DNA from: an uncultured Bacteroidales bacterium
GTDB lineage: Bacteria > Bacteroidota > Bacteroidia > Bacteroidales > Paludibacteraceae
Reading direction: 5' to 3'
Assembly (NCBI GenBank): GCA_946616535.1
Contig: CAMOJA010000012.1
Span: 1-41,279, forward strand
DNA: 41,279 nt
Under the pieces are notes generated by a model. The model had not been told where the DNA came from. It ran no database searches and saw nothing but the letters and a program-made list of their open reading frames with translations. Position numbers and translations under genes: made by a program. Below, piece by piece: positions 1-8,767 of this stretch (position 1 is its first letter; each line of letters starts with the position of its first letter).

Positions 1-225
1 TATACTTTTTTATGCAGTACGGTGAATTTATTGCACAAAATCGCTCAATCCAACACTATAAATCCTGACCAATAGTAAGGGTTGGAATACTTGGAATGTT
101 GACGCATTCATAACGACGGTCGTTCTCTAACCAAACGCGTATTCCGATGCTGACAAGATTAGTTGAAAGAGAGGCGGTTAAAGAGGTTTTCGTTAAATTT
201 CCCTTTGAGGTCTTATTTTGCGCCG

Positions 226-258
226 CAAAATTACACACAAAAAAAATGACACTTGCAA
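226..258 (-). promoter_or_regulatory. Leftward Bacteroidota-type promoter
   Basis: On the minus strand a TTGC (255-258) is followed after 21 bases by TAATTTTG (226-233), matching the Bacteroidota sigma-70 pattern of TTTG/TTGC, about 20 bases, TAnnTTTG. Transcription would start near 219 and run leftward out of the window. No start codon with a plausible reading frame follows before the left edge, so the transcript is either a long leader or a non-coding RNA. Confidence 0.5.
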
Positions 259-271
259 ATAAAAGTGCCAT
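246..271. other. Hairpin with flanking A and T tracts
   Basis: ATGACACTT (246-254) and AAGTGCCAT (263-271) pair over nine positions with one mismatch around an 8-base loop. A run of A lies to the left and a run of T to the right. It could be a bidirectional terminator for a gene to the left. It also contains the TTGC of the leftward promoter, so it may instead be part of promoter control. Confidence 0.35.
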
Positions 272-350
272 TTTTATGCATTTTTGTATTTTTTCTTACC
301 GATTTTTCTCACCGCTTTTTAATGCTGTCGGTGCCACCGAATGAAACAAA

Positions 351-365
351 CGGCATATCATGCCG
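351..365. promoter_or_regulatory. Perfect palindrome CGGCAT-ATC-ATGCCG
   Basis: CGGCAT and ATGCCG form a perfect 6-bp inverted repeat with a 3-bp centre. It lies 33 bases upstream of the -33 element of the promoter at 399-430. Size and symmetry suit a dimeric regulator binding site. No regulator gene is nearby, so the assignment rests on shape and position only. Confidence 0.3.
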
Positions 366-398
366 GACAAATTTCTCCTCACAAAAACTCATTTCCTC

Positions 399-430
399 TT
401 GCATATATGAGATTTTTTTTTGTACCTTTG
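399..430 (+). promoter_or_regulatory. Rightward promoter P1 upstream of the 11-bp repeats
   Basis: TTGC (399-402), a 20-base spacer with a run of T, then TACCTTTG (423-430), an excellent match to the Bacteroidota promoter pattern. Transcription would begin near 436, directly ahead of the four 11-bp repeats at 451-494. It may serve as a distal promoter for fbp, giving a leader of about 240 bases, or may drive a short RNA. Confidence 0.6.
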
Positions 431-450
431 CATTGTTTTTAAGTCCAATA

Positions 451-494
451 CCGACGGTCAACCGACGGTCAGCCGACGGTCAACCGACGGTCAA
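451..494 (+). repeat. Four tandem 11-bp repeats CCGACGGTCAA
   Basis: Units start at 451, 462, 473 and 484. Three read CCGACGGTCAA and the second ends in G. The period of 11 bp is close to one helical turn, which would put all copies on the same DNA face. They lie just downstream of the predicted start of promoter P1. A partial copy (CGACGGTC) occurs at 113-120. Confidence 0.85.
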
Positions 495-507
495 GGCTAA
501 TGTAAAG

Positions 508-529
508 CACCTGTAGAACACCTGTAAAA
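508..529 (+). repeat. Two tandem 11-bp repeats CACCTGTARAA
   Basis: CACCTGTAGAA (508-518) is followed directly by CACCTGTAAAA (519-529). The period is again 11 bp but the sequence is unrelated to the repeats 14 bases upstream. Confidence 0.75.
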
Positions 530-629
530 TCCACAATAACCATATTATATTCTTTTGATTCTTTTGCTTCTTTTCTTTTTCTTTTTTCTTTCTCCAGGGT
601 ACCTCCAAACAAAAAATCTCCGATTTTCC

Positions 630-660
630 TTGCATATCTCAAAAAAAAGCTGTACTTTTG
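630..660 (+). promoter_or_regulatory. Proximal promoter of fbp
   Basis: TTGC (630-633), a 19-base spacer with an A8 tract, and TACTTTTG (653-660). Transcription would start near 667, giving a leader of about 12 bases before the ATG at 679. The TTG inside the -7 box is in frame with fbp but cannot be its start codon. Confidence 0.7.
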
Positions 661-678
661 CACACAAATTTGGTTTTT

Positions 679-2706
679 ATGCAAGACGAACGGTATTTAA
701 GGCTATTAAGCGAGAAGTTTCCGAACTCGCAAGCGGTTGTGACTGAGTTGATTAACCTGCGCGCTATCCTCTCTCTGCCCAAAGGGACAGAGCATTTCGT
801 GAGCGACCTGCACGGCGAGTCGATGGCATTCATCCACATGATCAAAAACGCTTCCGGCGTGGTACGGAAGAAAGTGGATGAGGTCTATGGCGCGGCTCTC
901 TCCGAAGAGGAGAAAAGGGCGATCTGTGCGCTGATTTACTACCCCGACGAGCGGATCGAGTTGATAAAGAAGTATTATGACGGAGACAAAGACGAGAACT
1001 ACACCACGCTCTTTACGCTCAATGCGCAGATATCGAACCTGCCGACTTTGGAGGAATGGTACCGGACGAGGCTGCATCAGGTGGTGAATATCGCGCGAGC
1101 CGTGACCATCAAATACAGCCGCTCGAAAGTACATCGTCTCCTGCCGAAAGGTTATGAATACGTCATCGCGGAGTTGCTGCACGAGTCGAACCTGGAGCAG
1201 CACGACCGCCAGACGTATTACAACGCCATCATCGATGCCATCATCGAGACCGGTTGTGCAGACCAGCTGATCATCGCCATCTCGTATCTGATACACGGTC
1301 TGACGATTGACACGCTGCATATAGTAGGAGATATTTTTGACCGCGGACCGGGTGCTTCGAAGATTCTGGACGTGCTCTCCACCGTGCGGGATTATGACAT
1401 CCAGTGGGGCAATCACGATATCGAATGGATGGGTGCTATGGCAGGAAACATGGCGTTGTTGGCGACCGTGCTGCGCGTCTCTATCCGTTACGCCAATATC
1501 GAGACTCTCGAAGAGGGTTACGGCATCAACCTGCTGCCGCTGGCGAACTTCGCGATGACCGTTTATGGCGACGACCCGTGTACTATCTGGCAGACCAAAG
1601 ATTTTGAGAACAACCCGCGTCTGACGCGTTCGGCACAGTTGATGGCGAAGATGCACAAGGCTATCTCTATCATTCAGTTCAAGCTCGAAGGACAGACCGT
1701 CAAACGTCATCCGGAGTGGCACATGGATCACCGGGCGGTATTAGATCATTTGAGATTTGAGGATGGACATTTGACATTTAATGGTCAGCCTTTGCTGGAC
1801 ACCAACCTGCCGACTGTTGATCCGAAAGACCCTTACGCGCTGAACCAGTACGAGCAGGATCTGATGAACCAGCTATGGCGTTCGTTCCGCAAGTCCGAGA
1901 AGATGCAACGGCACTTGAAGATGCTGTATGAGCACGGATCACTATATCTCGTTCGAAACGGTTTCCTACTCTACCATGCGGCTATTCCGCTGAATGCGGA
2001 TGGGTCTTTTGCGGAGACCGACGTGTGCGGCAAACGTGTTTCCGGCAAGGCGCTCATGGACCGCACGGACGAAGTGATCCGCATGGCATATTACGGTGAG
2101 GGCAAGGAGAAAGAGGATGCGCTGGACTACATGTTATACCTCTGGGAAGGCGAGTTCTCACCGCTGTACCACAAAGACAAGATGACCACTTTCGAGCGGT
2201 ATTTCTTAGCCGACAAAGATACTTGGGCGGAGCAGAAAGGTGCTTATTTCACCTTGGCGGACGATGAGAAGATCTGCGAACAGATACTCAAAGAGTTCGG
2301 TCTCAACCCTGCGACGGGGCGCATCATCAACGGGCACGTGCCCGTTCGCACAATAAAAGGAGAAACGCCCATACGCGCAAACGGAAGGCGGTTTGTGATT
2401 GACGGAGGGTTCAGTAAGCCTTACCAGGAGAAGACCGGTATCGCCGGTTACACGCTGATTTACAACAGTCACGGCATTCAGTTGGTGGAGCATGAGTCAT
2501 TCGAGAGCCGCGAGCAAGCGATCCTATCCGGTTCGGACATCCACAGCCGGACCTTGTTGCAGGATTTCTCCGGCAGCCGTCTGCGTATCAAAGATACGGA
2601 CAAAGGCAAAGAACTTTTGGAGCAATTAGAGGCGTTGGAGCAACTGCTGCATGCTTACCGTTCGGGTATCTTCCGCGAGCAACAACTGACAAAATGGCAG
2701 AACTGA
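679..2706 (+). CDS. fbp: Class III fructose-1,6-bisphosphatase
   Basis: Hydrolyses fructose 1,6-bisphosphate to fructose 6-phosphate, the gluconeogenic bypass of phosphofructokinase, in the cytoplasm. The 675-residue product has the long class III (Firmicutes/Bacteroidota) architecture on a calcineurin-like metallophosphatase core: SDLHGE near residues 42-47, GDIFDRGP near 217-224, GNHD near 244-247 and NGHVPV near 551-556. I chose the ATG at 679. The open frame extends upstream to a TTG at 658, but that codon lies inside the -7 box. The gene has its own promoter 20 bases upstream and is followed by groES after 79 bases. A degenerate heptamer array at 1748-1782 encodes part of a linker (DHLRFEDGHLTFNG) and may be a recent expansion. 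Family assignment is secure. Confidence 0.95.
   Translation: MQDERYLRLLSEKFPNSQAVVTELINLRAILSLPKGTEHFVSDLHGESMAFIHMIKNASGVVRKKVDEVYGAALSEEEKRAICALIYYPDERIELIKKYYDGDKDENYTTLFTLNAQISNLPTLEEWYRTRLHQVVNIARAVTIKYSRSKVHRLLPKGYEYVIAELLHESNLEQHDRQTYYNAIIDAIIETGCADQLIIAISYLIHGLTIDTLHIVGDIFDRGPGASKILDVLSTVRDYDIQWGNHDIEWMGAMAGNMALLATVLRVSIRYANIETLEEGYGINLLPLANFAMTVYGDDPCTIWQTKDFENNPRLTRSAQLMAKMHKAISIIQFKLEGQTVKRHPEWHMDHRAVLDHLRFEDGHLTFNGQPLLDTNLPTVDPKDPYALNQYEQDLMNQLWRSFRKSEKMQRHLKMLYEHGSLYLVRNGFLLYHAAIPLNADGSFAETDVCGKRVSGKALMDRTDEVIRMAYYGEGKEKEDALDYMLYLWEGEFSPLYHKDKMTTFERYFLADKDTWAEQKGAYFTLADDEKICEQILKEFGLNPATGRIINGHVPVRTIKGETPIRANGRRFVIDGGFSKPYQEKTGIAGYTLIYNSHGIQLVEHESFESREQAILSGSDIHSRTLLQDFSGSRLRIKDTDKGKELLEQLEALEQLLHAYRSGIFREQQLTKWQN
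1748..1782 (+). repeat. Degenerate heptamer array inside fbp
   Basis: Five consecutive 7-bp units: ATTTGAG, ATTTGAG, GATGGAC, ATTTGAC, ATTTAAT. They lie within the fbp reading frame, whose codon composition is otherwise GC-richer. The same ATTTnAG type of unit appears inside the DegT-like gene at 32803-32837. Confidence 0.6.
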
Positions 2707-2734
2707 CAGCTTTGGCACAGAGTTTGCTAATGAT

Positions 2735-2762
2735 GAAAGCGGAAAGTCGAAAGTAGAAAGAC
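2735..2762 (+). repeat. Four heptamer units GAAAGNN between fbp and groES
   Basis: GAAAGCG, GAAAGTC, GAAAGTA and GAAAGAC follow one another exactly at 7-bp spacing. They occupy about a third of the 79-base fbp-groES gap. I could not find a TAnnTTTG promoter or a CIRCE operator here, so groES may be read from fbp or from a promoter I do not recognise. Confidence 0.75.
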
Positions 2763-2785
2763 AATTTTAAAACACAAATATTATT

Positions 2786-3059
2786 ATGAGCAAGATTCAA
2801 CCATTAGCAGACCGCGTGCTGGTCAAAGCAGCGGCCGCAGAGGAAAAGACCGTAGGTGGAATTATTATTCCCGATAACTCCAAAGAAAAGCCTAACCACG
2901 GCGAAGTAATCGCTGTAGGATCAGGTACGAAAGACGAGCCGATGCTTCTACATCCGGGCGACCATATTCTATTCGGCAAATGGTCCGGTTCCGACTTTGA
3001 GTTCGAAGGCGAGAAGTACCAGATGATGAAGCAAAGCGATATCTGGGCGGTGATTAAAT

Positions 3060-3061
<2 letters not shown>
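2786..3061 (+). CDS. groES: Co-chaperonin GroES
   Basis: The heptameric lid of the GroEL folding chamber in the cytoplasm. The 91-residue product has the usual length. The N-terminal strand LADRVLVK is followed by the mobile GroEL-binding loop (about residues 18-35, with GGIIIPD), and the centre holds the GEVIAVG and PGDHILFGKW segments. It is followed by groEL after 31 bases, the standard two-gene operon. No CIRCE (HrcA) inverted repeat is visible upstream, so heat control must act in another way or from further upstream. Start is the only ATG at the proper N-terminus. Confidence 0.97.
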
Positions 3062-4719
<1,658 letters not shown>

Positions 4720-4721
<2 letters not shown>

Positions 4722-4749
4722 AAAAGACGCCTTCGGGCGTCTTTTTTTT
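4720..4749. terminator. Bidirectional terminator between groEL and dnaA
   Basis: GACGCC (4726-4731), TTCG tetraloop, GGCGTC (4736-4741), with six A on the left and eight T on the right. It ends groEL transcripts to the right and dnaA transcripts to the left. The T tract touches the dnaA stop codon. Confidence 0.92.
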
Positions 4750-6118
4750 ATGCGTTGAGTTGGGATTGGATCTGTGCGACGGCTTGACGCAGAACGGGAT
4801 CGTACTCCAGCTGGTCACGCATGATCGCAAGGGAATGCAGGACGGTGGCGTGCGTACGGCGGCCCATCTTAAAGCCGATTTCCGTCAGGGAGGAATCGGT
4901 TAACTCTTTGGTCAAGTAGATGGCCACGTGACGTGCACGGGTGATCTCGCGTGAGCGGTTCTGGCTGAGGATCGCTTTTTCCGGCAGACCGTAGTGTTCT
5001 GCAACCGCTCCGATGACATCTCCGATGGCGATCTTACGAGGCTGGATAGCGACGATGTGGCTGACAACCTGCTCTGCCAAAGCGAGATCAATCTCGCGGT
5101 CGGTAAGCGTAGAGTGCGCCAAGAGGGATGCTAAGATTCCTTCCAAGTCACGGACGGAGTTGCGGACGTTGGTCGCAATGAAATCCACCACTTCGTCCGA
5201 GAGCGAGATGCCGTCACGGCGCATCTTGGAGAGGAGGATATTCTTACGCAGCTGGTAGTCCGGATGCTTGATCTCCGCGGAGAGACCCCATTTGAAACGG
5301 GTGAGGAGACGTTCCTCGATGTCCTTGAGCTCAATCGGCGGTCTATCGGACGTGAGGATCAGCTGTTTGCGGCTCTGCTGGAGGTAGTTGAAGATGTGGA
5401 AGAAGGTATCCTGGGTTCCTTTGAGACCCGCGAAATACTGAATATCATCCACAATCAGCACATCTACCGACTGATAGAAATTGAGGAAATCGGGGATGCG
5501 GTTGCTCTTCGCTGCGTCCTGATACTGGAGTTTGAAGGTGTTCGCACTCACATAGAGCACACGCGCATGAGGATTGAGCAGCTGAACCTGATTTCCGATG
5601 GCGTTTGCCAAGTGGGTCTTTCCTACTCCGCTACCGCCGTAGATGAAGAGCGGGTTGAAAGCAGTGTAGCCCGGTTGTTTGGCAATCGCTATGCCGGCTG
5701 TACGCGCCAGTTTATTCGGTTCTCCCGCTACAAACGAATCAAAGGTATAATAGGTATTGAGTTGGGAGTCGAAGTTATCCGTACGGATCGGCGCGTTATT
5801 AATTATATGGTTCGCCTGCGCTTGTGCGCCCGCGGAAGGAAGCATGGTTCCTGCTCCGGAGGTGGAGTCAATCAAGACGCGGTACTCAAGATGGGTTCCC
5901 TGCCCGAAGACGCGGATGATGGTTGCGGAGAGGAGAGATATATAGTTCTCCTCTATATATTCCGCGACGAATTGCGATTTCACTTGGAGGACAAGAATGC
6001 CATTCTCAAACTGCAACGGCACAATGGGTGCGAACCATGTCTGGTAGGCACTGCTTGTCAAGTTGTCGGCGAGAATAGCCTGACACTGACCCCATTGTTG
6101 TTGTAGTGTTTCTGTCAT
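4748..6118 (-). CDS. dnaA: Chromosomal replication initiator DnaA
   Basis: ATP-dependent initiator that opens oriC and loads the replicative helicase (DnaB is also encoded in this window). The 456-residue product shows the N-terminal domain (Q-W-x-F-like LTSSAYQTWFAPI), Walker A GGSGVGKTH near residues 161-169, Walker B VLIVDDIQ, sensor 1 LTSDRPP, and the C-terminal DNA-binding signature with RARHVAIYL and GRRTHATV. I place the start at the ATG at 6116-6118. The frame stays open to a TTG at 6175, but that lies in the -7 box. The gene has its own promoter and a roughly 50-base leader, and is separated from the upstream amidase-mlaD pair by about 380 bases of AT-rich DNA. Confidence 0.96.
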   Translation of the reverse strand: MTETLQQQWGQCQAILADNLTSSAYQTWFAPIVPLQFENGILVLQVKSQFVAEYIEENYISLLSATIIRVFGQGTHLEYRVLIDSTSGAGTMLPSAGAQAQANHIINNAPIRTDNFDSQLNTYYTFDSFVAGEPNKLARTAGIAIAKQPGYTAFNPLFIYGGSGVGKTHLANAIGNQVQLLNPHARVLYVSANTFKLQYQDAAKSNRIPDFLNFYQSVDVLIVDDIQYFAGLKGTQDTFFHIFNYLQQSRKQLILTSDRPPIELKDIEERLLTRFKWGLSAEIKHPDYQLRKNILLSKMRRDGISLSDEVVDFIATNVRNSVRDLEGILASLLAHSTLTDREIDLALAEQVVSHIVAIQPRKIAIGDVIGAVAEHYGLPEKAILSQNRSREITRARHVAIYLTKELTDSSLTEIGFKMGRRTHATVLHSLAIMRDQLEYDPVLRQAVAQIQSQLNA

Positions 6119-6172
6119 TTTTTTCGGCGAAAAACTGTTCGCAAAATGGTGCTCTCTGAGCGAAATCGAGTG

Positions 6173-6203
6173 CAAAGGTACTACTTTTTTTTGAATTGAG
6201 CAA
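6173..6203 (-). promoter_or_regulatory. dnaA promoter
   Basis: On the minus strand TTGC (6200-6203), a 19-base spacer with an A8 tract, and TACCTTTG (6173-6180). The match to the Bacteroidota pattern is perfect in the -7 box. Transcription would start near 6166. Confidence 0.75.
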
Positions 6204-6499
6204 ATGTCAAGTTAAGTTGTTAAAAAACAAGAATGCGTAACATCCTGATTTTTCGGGAGTTACGCATAAATATGCCTATTTTCAAGGGTTTACGCGAAAT
6301 GGCGTTTCGTAAGTTGCTGATTTTCAGTGGTTTTTATATATGCAAGAGCAAAATAATTTTTTGTTAACAATTTTTATAAAGCACTGATAATAAGCACGAT
6401 GCATTTTGTTGAAAATATTTTCAGTTTATAAAATCTACAAATTGCGGAACGCGTGTTCCACAGTTTTTTTTGAGCATTTTATACCTTTTTTTTCGGTTG
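6204..6499. other. AT-rich intergenic region with inverted repeats, possible replication or regulatory region
   Basis: This is the promoter-distal part of the 381-base gap between mlaD and dnaA. It has no gene. It holds a perfect 9-bp inverted repeat, ATGCGTAAC (6233-6241) and GTTACGCAT (6259-6267), then TTTACGCGAAA and TTTCGTAAG in opposite orientation near 6290-6315, so the TTACG core recurs four times. An AT-rich stretch (about 6340-6380) follows, and TGTTCCACA (6454-6462) resembles a DnaA box with two mismatches. Position and AT content would suit an origin or DnaA autoregulation, but clear DnaA box clusters are missing. Confidence 0.35.
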
Positions 6500-7417
6500 C
6501 TATTTATCCTTGCGTCCGAAGACGGAGAAATGGACATAACGCTTGGGGTGTGCCTTGATATCCGTGAGGAGCGAATCGGCAGAAACGATGGTCGCATCGA
6601 TGTGTTGTAATATCGGCGATTTGACCTGAGAAACGACCGTATTGATGTTATCGACGGCATCATCCACTTTGGCGACGGTTGCTTTGAGATTAGCGTCTTT
6701 GATATCCGCCACGACGGTATTGAGGTTGGCGATGGCGGTATCGGCGTTATTGACGATCCGCGGCACTTGGTTATTCATCATCCCTTTGAGGTCATGCGAG
6801 ACGGAAGACAGGTCTCCGGAGACGCGATCTACGTTCGCAAGGGTGTTTTTGATATGATTGCCTTCGACCTGTCCGCGCAGACCTGCCACAAGCGAATCCA
6901 CACCATGGATGGTCTGATCCACATCCTGGATCGCGCTATCCAGATGTGCGAGGAGCTCACCCTGCAGGTTATCCATGAGACCGGGAACGTATGTCGTGGG
7001 AAGGAAAGAGCCTTTTTGAATGTTGGAATGAGCCGTTTCGCTTAATGATGCACCTTCGGTGCCTAATGATGAATTCGGCAGCTGGAGTTCGATCGCCATG
7101 CCGCCGAGCAGACCATCGGAGATTAGCGCCATACGGGTTCCTTGAGGCAGGACGATGTCGCGGTTGATGGAGATGTCGATGGTGAAAGCGCTGTCGCGTG
7201 TGTAGTCATAATGGATGGCATCCACCTGTCCCACTTTATGGCCTCGGATATAGACCGCTGCTTGTTCTTCCAAACCATGCAGATGGGCATAGGTGCCATG
7301 AAAACTATTGGTGGGCGAGAAGATATTCACGCCTTTGAGGAAATTAAAACCAAAGAACAACAGGAAAAGACAAACTGCGGCCAGGATGCCAACTTTTATT
7401 TCACGTGCATGTTTCAT
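6500..7417 (-). CDS. MCE-domain (MlaD-like) lipid-binding protein
   Basis: Likely the substrate-binding part of an MlaFED-type ABC system that moves phospholipids between inner and outer membrane. The 305-residue product has one N-terminal membrane helix (about residues 8-28), then an MCE domain with the characteristic VYIRGHKVGQVDAI segment and DGLLGGMAIEL, then a long predicted coiled coil of repeated valine/asparagine heptads to the C-terminus. The permease and ATPase (MlaE, MlaF) are not in the window. It lies downstream of the amidase on the same strand, separated by a 7-unit heptamer array, and probably shares its transcript. In Bacteroidota an amidase next to an MCE protein is a common arrangement. 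Start ATG at 7415-7417 directly precedes the membrane helix. Confidence 0.88.
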   Translation of the reverse strand: MKHAREIKVGILAAVCLFLLFFGFNFLKGVNIFSPTNSFHGTYAHLHGLEEQAAVYIRGHKVGQVDAIHYDYTRDSAFTIDISINRDIVLPQGTRMALISDGLLGGMAIELQLPNSSLGTEGASLSETAHSNIQKGSFLPTTYVPGLMDNLQGELLAHLDSAIQDVDQTIHGVDSLVAGLRGQVEGNHIKNTLANVDRVSGDLSSVSHDLKGMMNNQVPRIVNNADTAIANLNTVVADIKDANLKATVAKVDDAVDNINTVVSQVKSPILQHIDATIVSADSLLTDIKAHPKRYVHFSVFGRKDK

Positions 7418-7419
7418 AA

Positions 7420-7468
7420 TTCAGTATTCAGTTATCAGTAATCAGTTTTCAGTAATCAGTTATCAGTT
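7420..7468 (+). repeat. Seven heptamer units WTCAGTW between mlaD and the amidase
   Basis: TTCAGTA, TTCAGTT, ATCAGTA, ATCAGTT, TTCAGTA, ATCAGTT, ATCAGTT follow at exact 7-bp spacing. They fill almost all of the 52-base gap between the stop of the amidase gene (7470) and the start of the mlaD-like gene (7417). Confidence 0.9.
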
Positions 7469-7469
7469 A

Positions 7470-8561
7470 TTATTTTTCCACTTTGATGATCCAACAATCA
7501 GGGAAGAGGGATTTTAGTTCTTTTTGTGCGGCTTGCACTTTGGCGCGGTCGGTATCCGCCGCCGTGTAATATTTGTACCACTCACCGACTTGGATGAACT
7601 CGCAGGTCCGGCCTTTGAGTTTGGGGTCGTTGGGTGCGAGAGGTGTTTTGGATGCGCAAATTTGCACCGCATAGTACGTCTGTGGCTGTTGCCCCTTGTT
7701 TAATACGCTTTTACTCTCGATCCGATTCTCTCTCGATAGTGTCTCGCCAGTCTGATTTGGCGTCTCTACGGCCGTCTCGGTGGAGTCGATAGCGAGGCTC
7801 TCTTGGCGCACTGCCTGTTTATGAGTGTACGCGCCAAAGGCGTTGACGATGGCATTCGCCATCTGGGCGATGGAGGCAGGTTGGTTGAGGAAACGCTCTT
7901 CTTCGGGGTTGGAGATGAAGCCCATCTCAAAGAGGATGGACGGACAGGCGGTTTTGAGAAGCACCCAGAAGGCGGCTTGCCGCACGCCGCGGTCTTCCCG
8001 ATTGAGGTGTCCGACGAAACGTTTCTGTACCTGCTCGGCAAAATGCAGGGATTGATCCATATAACTGTTCTGCATGAGTTCGAACATGATATAGGAGTCG
8101 ATGGAGTTCGGATCGAAACCCTGGTAGGTTGTTTTATAATCCGCCTCGAGTTTCATTACGGCGTTCTCACGCATCGCCACGTCGAGGTTTTTCTCCATTT
8201 TCTCGGTTCCGAGGATAAAGGTCTCCACGCCACAAGGCGCTTTGTTCTCCGAAGAGTTGGTATGGATGGAGATAAAGAGGTCTGCGTTATTCTTGTTGGC
8301 TATATCCGCACGGGTCTGCAAAGGGATGAAGACATCCGTGGAACGGGTATAAACGACGTTGACGTCGGGGTATTGTTCGTTGAGTTTCTTGCCGATCTCG
8401 AGCACGAGCTTGAGGTTGAGGTCTTTCTCCTGTGAGAATTTCCCGACCGCTCCGGGGTCTTTGCCTCCGTGACCGGCATCCAGAACGACGGTATATTGTT
8501 TCTCCGCTGCCAAAGGCAGGAAGAAGAAAGAAAGGAATGCTATAAAAAGATATTTCCGCAT
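7470..8561 (-). CDS. N-acetylmuramoyl-L-alanine amidase with C-terminal SPOR-like domain
   Basis: Periplasmic zinc amidase that cuts the bond between N-acetylmuramic acid and the peptide stem, acting in cell separation. The 363-residue protein begins with a signal peptide (about residues 1-19, cut near AAEKQ). The Amidase_3 domain shows zinc ligands His31 (DAGHGG), Glu45 (QEKD) and His100 (SIHTNSS), and catalytic Glu212 (FEMGF). The last 70 residues (YYAVQICAS to WIIKVEK) look like a SPOR domain, which binds denuded glycan at the septum. It has its own promoter and is first in a pair with the MlaD-like gene. Confidence 0.93.
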   Translation of the reverse strand: MRKYLFIAFLSFFFLPLAAEKQYTVVLDAGHGGKDPGAVGKFSQEKDLNLKLVLEIGKKLNEQYPDVNVVYTRSTDVFIPLQTRADIANKNNADLFISIHTNSSENKAPCGVETFILGTEKMEKNLDVAMRENAVMKLEADYKTTYQGFDPNSIDSYIMFELMQNSYMDQSLHFAEQVQKRFVGHLNREDRGVRQAAFWVLLKTACPSILFEMGFISNPEEERFLNQPASIAQMANAIVNAFGAYTHKQAVRQESLAIDSTETAVETPNQTGETLSRENRIESKSVLNKGQQPQTYYAVQICASKTPLAPNDPKLKGRTCEFIQVGEWYKYYTAADTDRAKVQAAQKELKSLFPDCWIIKVEK

Positions 8562-8583
8562 AATTAGCCAATTTAACCGATTG

Positions 8584-8614
8584 CAAAATTACAAAAAAAG
8601 TTGCATATAGACAA
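8584..8614 (-). promoter_or_regulatory. Promoter of the amidase-mlaD operon
   Basis: On the minus strand TTGT (8611-8614), a 19-base spacer with an A/T tract, and TAATTTTG (8584-8591). Transcription would start near 8577, giving a leader of about 16 bases. Confidence 0.65.
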
Positions 8615-8682
8615 GAGTCTATCGCAGTTAGGTCAAAAAATATGCCAAAAATGCACTTTTTTCATTTTTTTTGCGCGCGGGC

Positions 8683-8713
8683 TTGCGTATATAAAAAAAA
8701 AGTAGTAACTTTG
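8683..8713 (+). promoter_or_regulatory. Promoter of the RelA/SpoT gene
   Basis: TTGC (8683-8686), a 19-base spacer with an A9 tract, and TAACTTTG (8706-8713). Transcription would start near 8720, about 48 bases before the ATG at 8768. The longer open frame starting at 8642 begins upstream of this promoter and is therefore not the real start. Confidence 0.72.
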
Positions 8714-8767
8714 CGGTCGCGTTTGATTTATGTGTACATACACCCACACGAACCCAAAAGAATAAAG

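Larger units (their letters stand above)
1..678. other. Non-coding left flank upstream of fbp
   Basis: I see no convincing gene in these 678 bases. Short open frames on both strands lack family resemblance and mostly begin at TTG or overlap promoter elements. What can be seen is listed separately: a leftward promoter (226-258), a hairpin (246-271), a palindrome (351-365), two rightward promoters (399-430 and 630-660) and two sets of 11-bp tandem repeats (451-494, 508-529). The stretch 550-597 is a T/C-rich tract without obvious function. The leftward promoter suggests a gene or leader RNA continuing beyond the left edge. Confidence 0.6.

Noticed and set aside
56..271. 71-residue minus-strand frame near the left edge
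   Set aside because: It starts upstream of the predicted transcription start and resembles no family; a hydrophobic N-terminus alone is not enough.
658..678. TTG start giving fbp seven extra residues
   Set aside because: The TTG is inside the -7 box. The same reasoning rejects TTG starts at 6175 (dnaA) and 26407 (permease), and the ATG at 8642 upstream of the rsh promoter.
2707..2785. CIRCE/HrcA operator ahead of groES
   Set aside because: No TTAGCACTC-type inverted repeat is present.
6204..6499. Confident call of oriC
   Set aside because: Only one poor DnaA-box match (TGTTCCACA) and no cluster; kept only as a low-confidence possibility.
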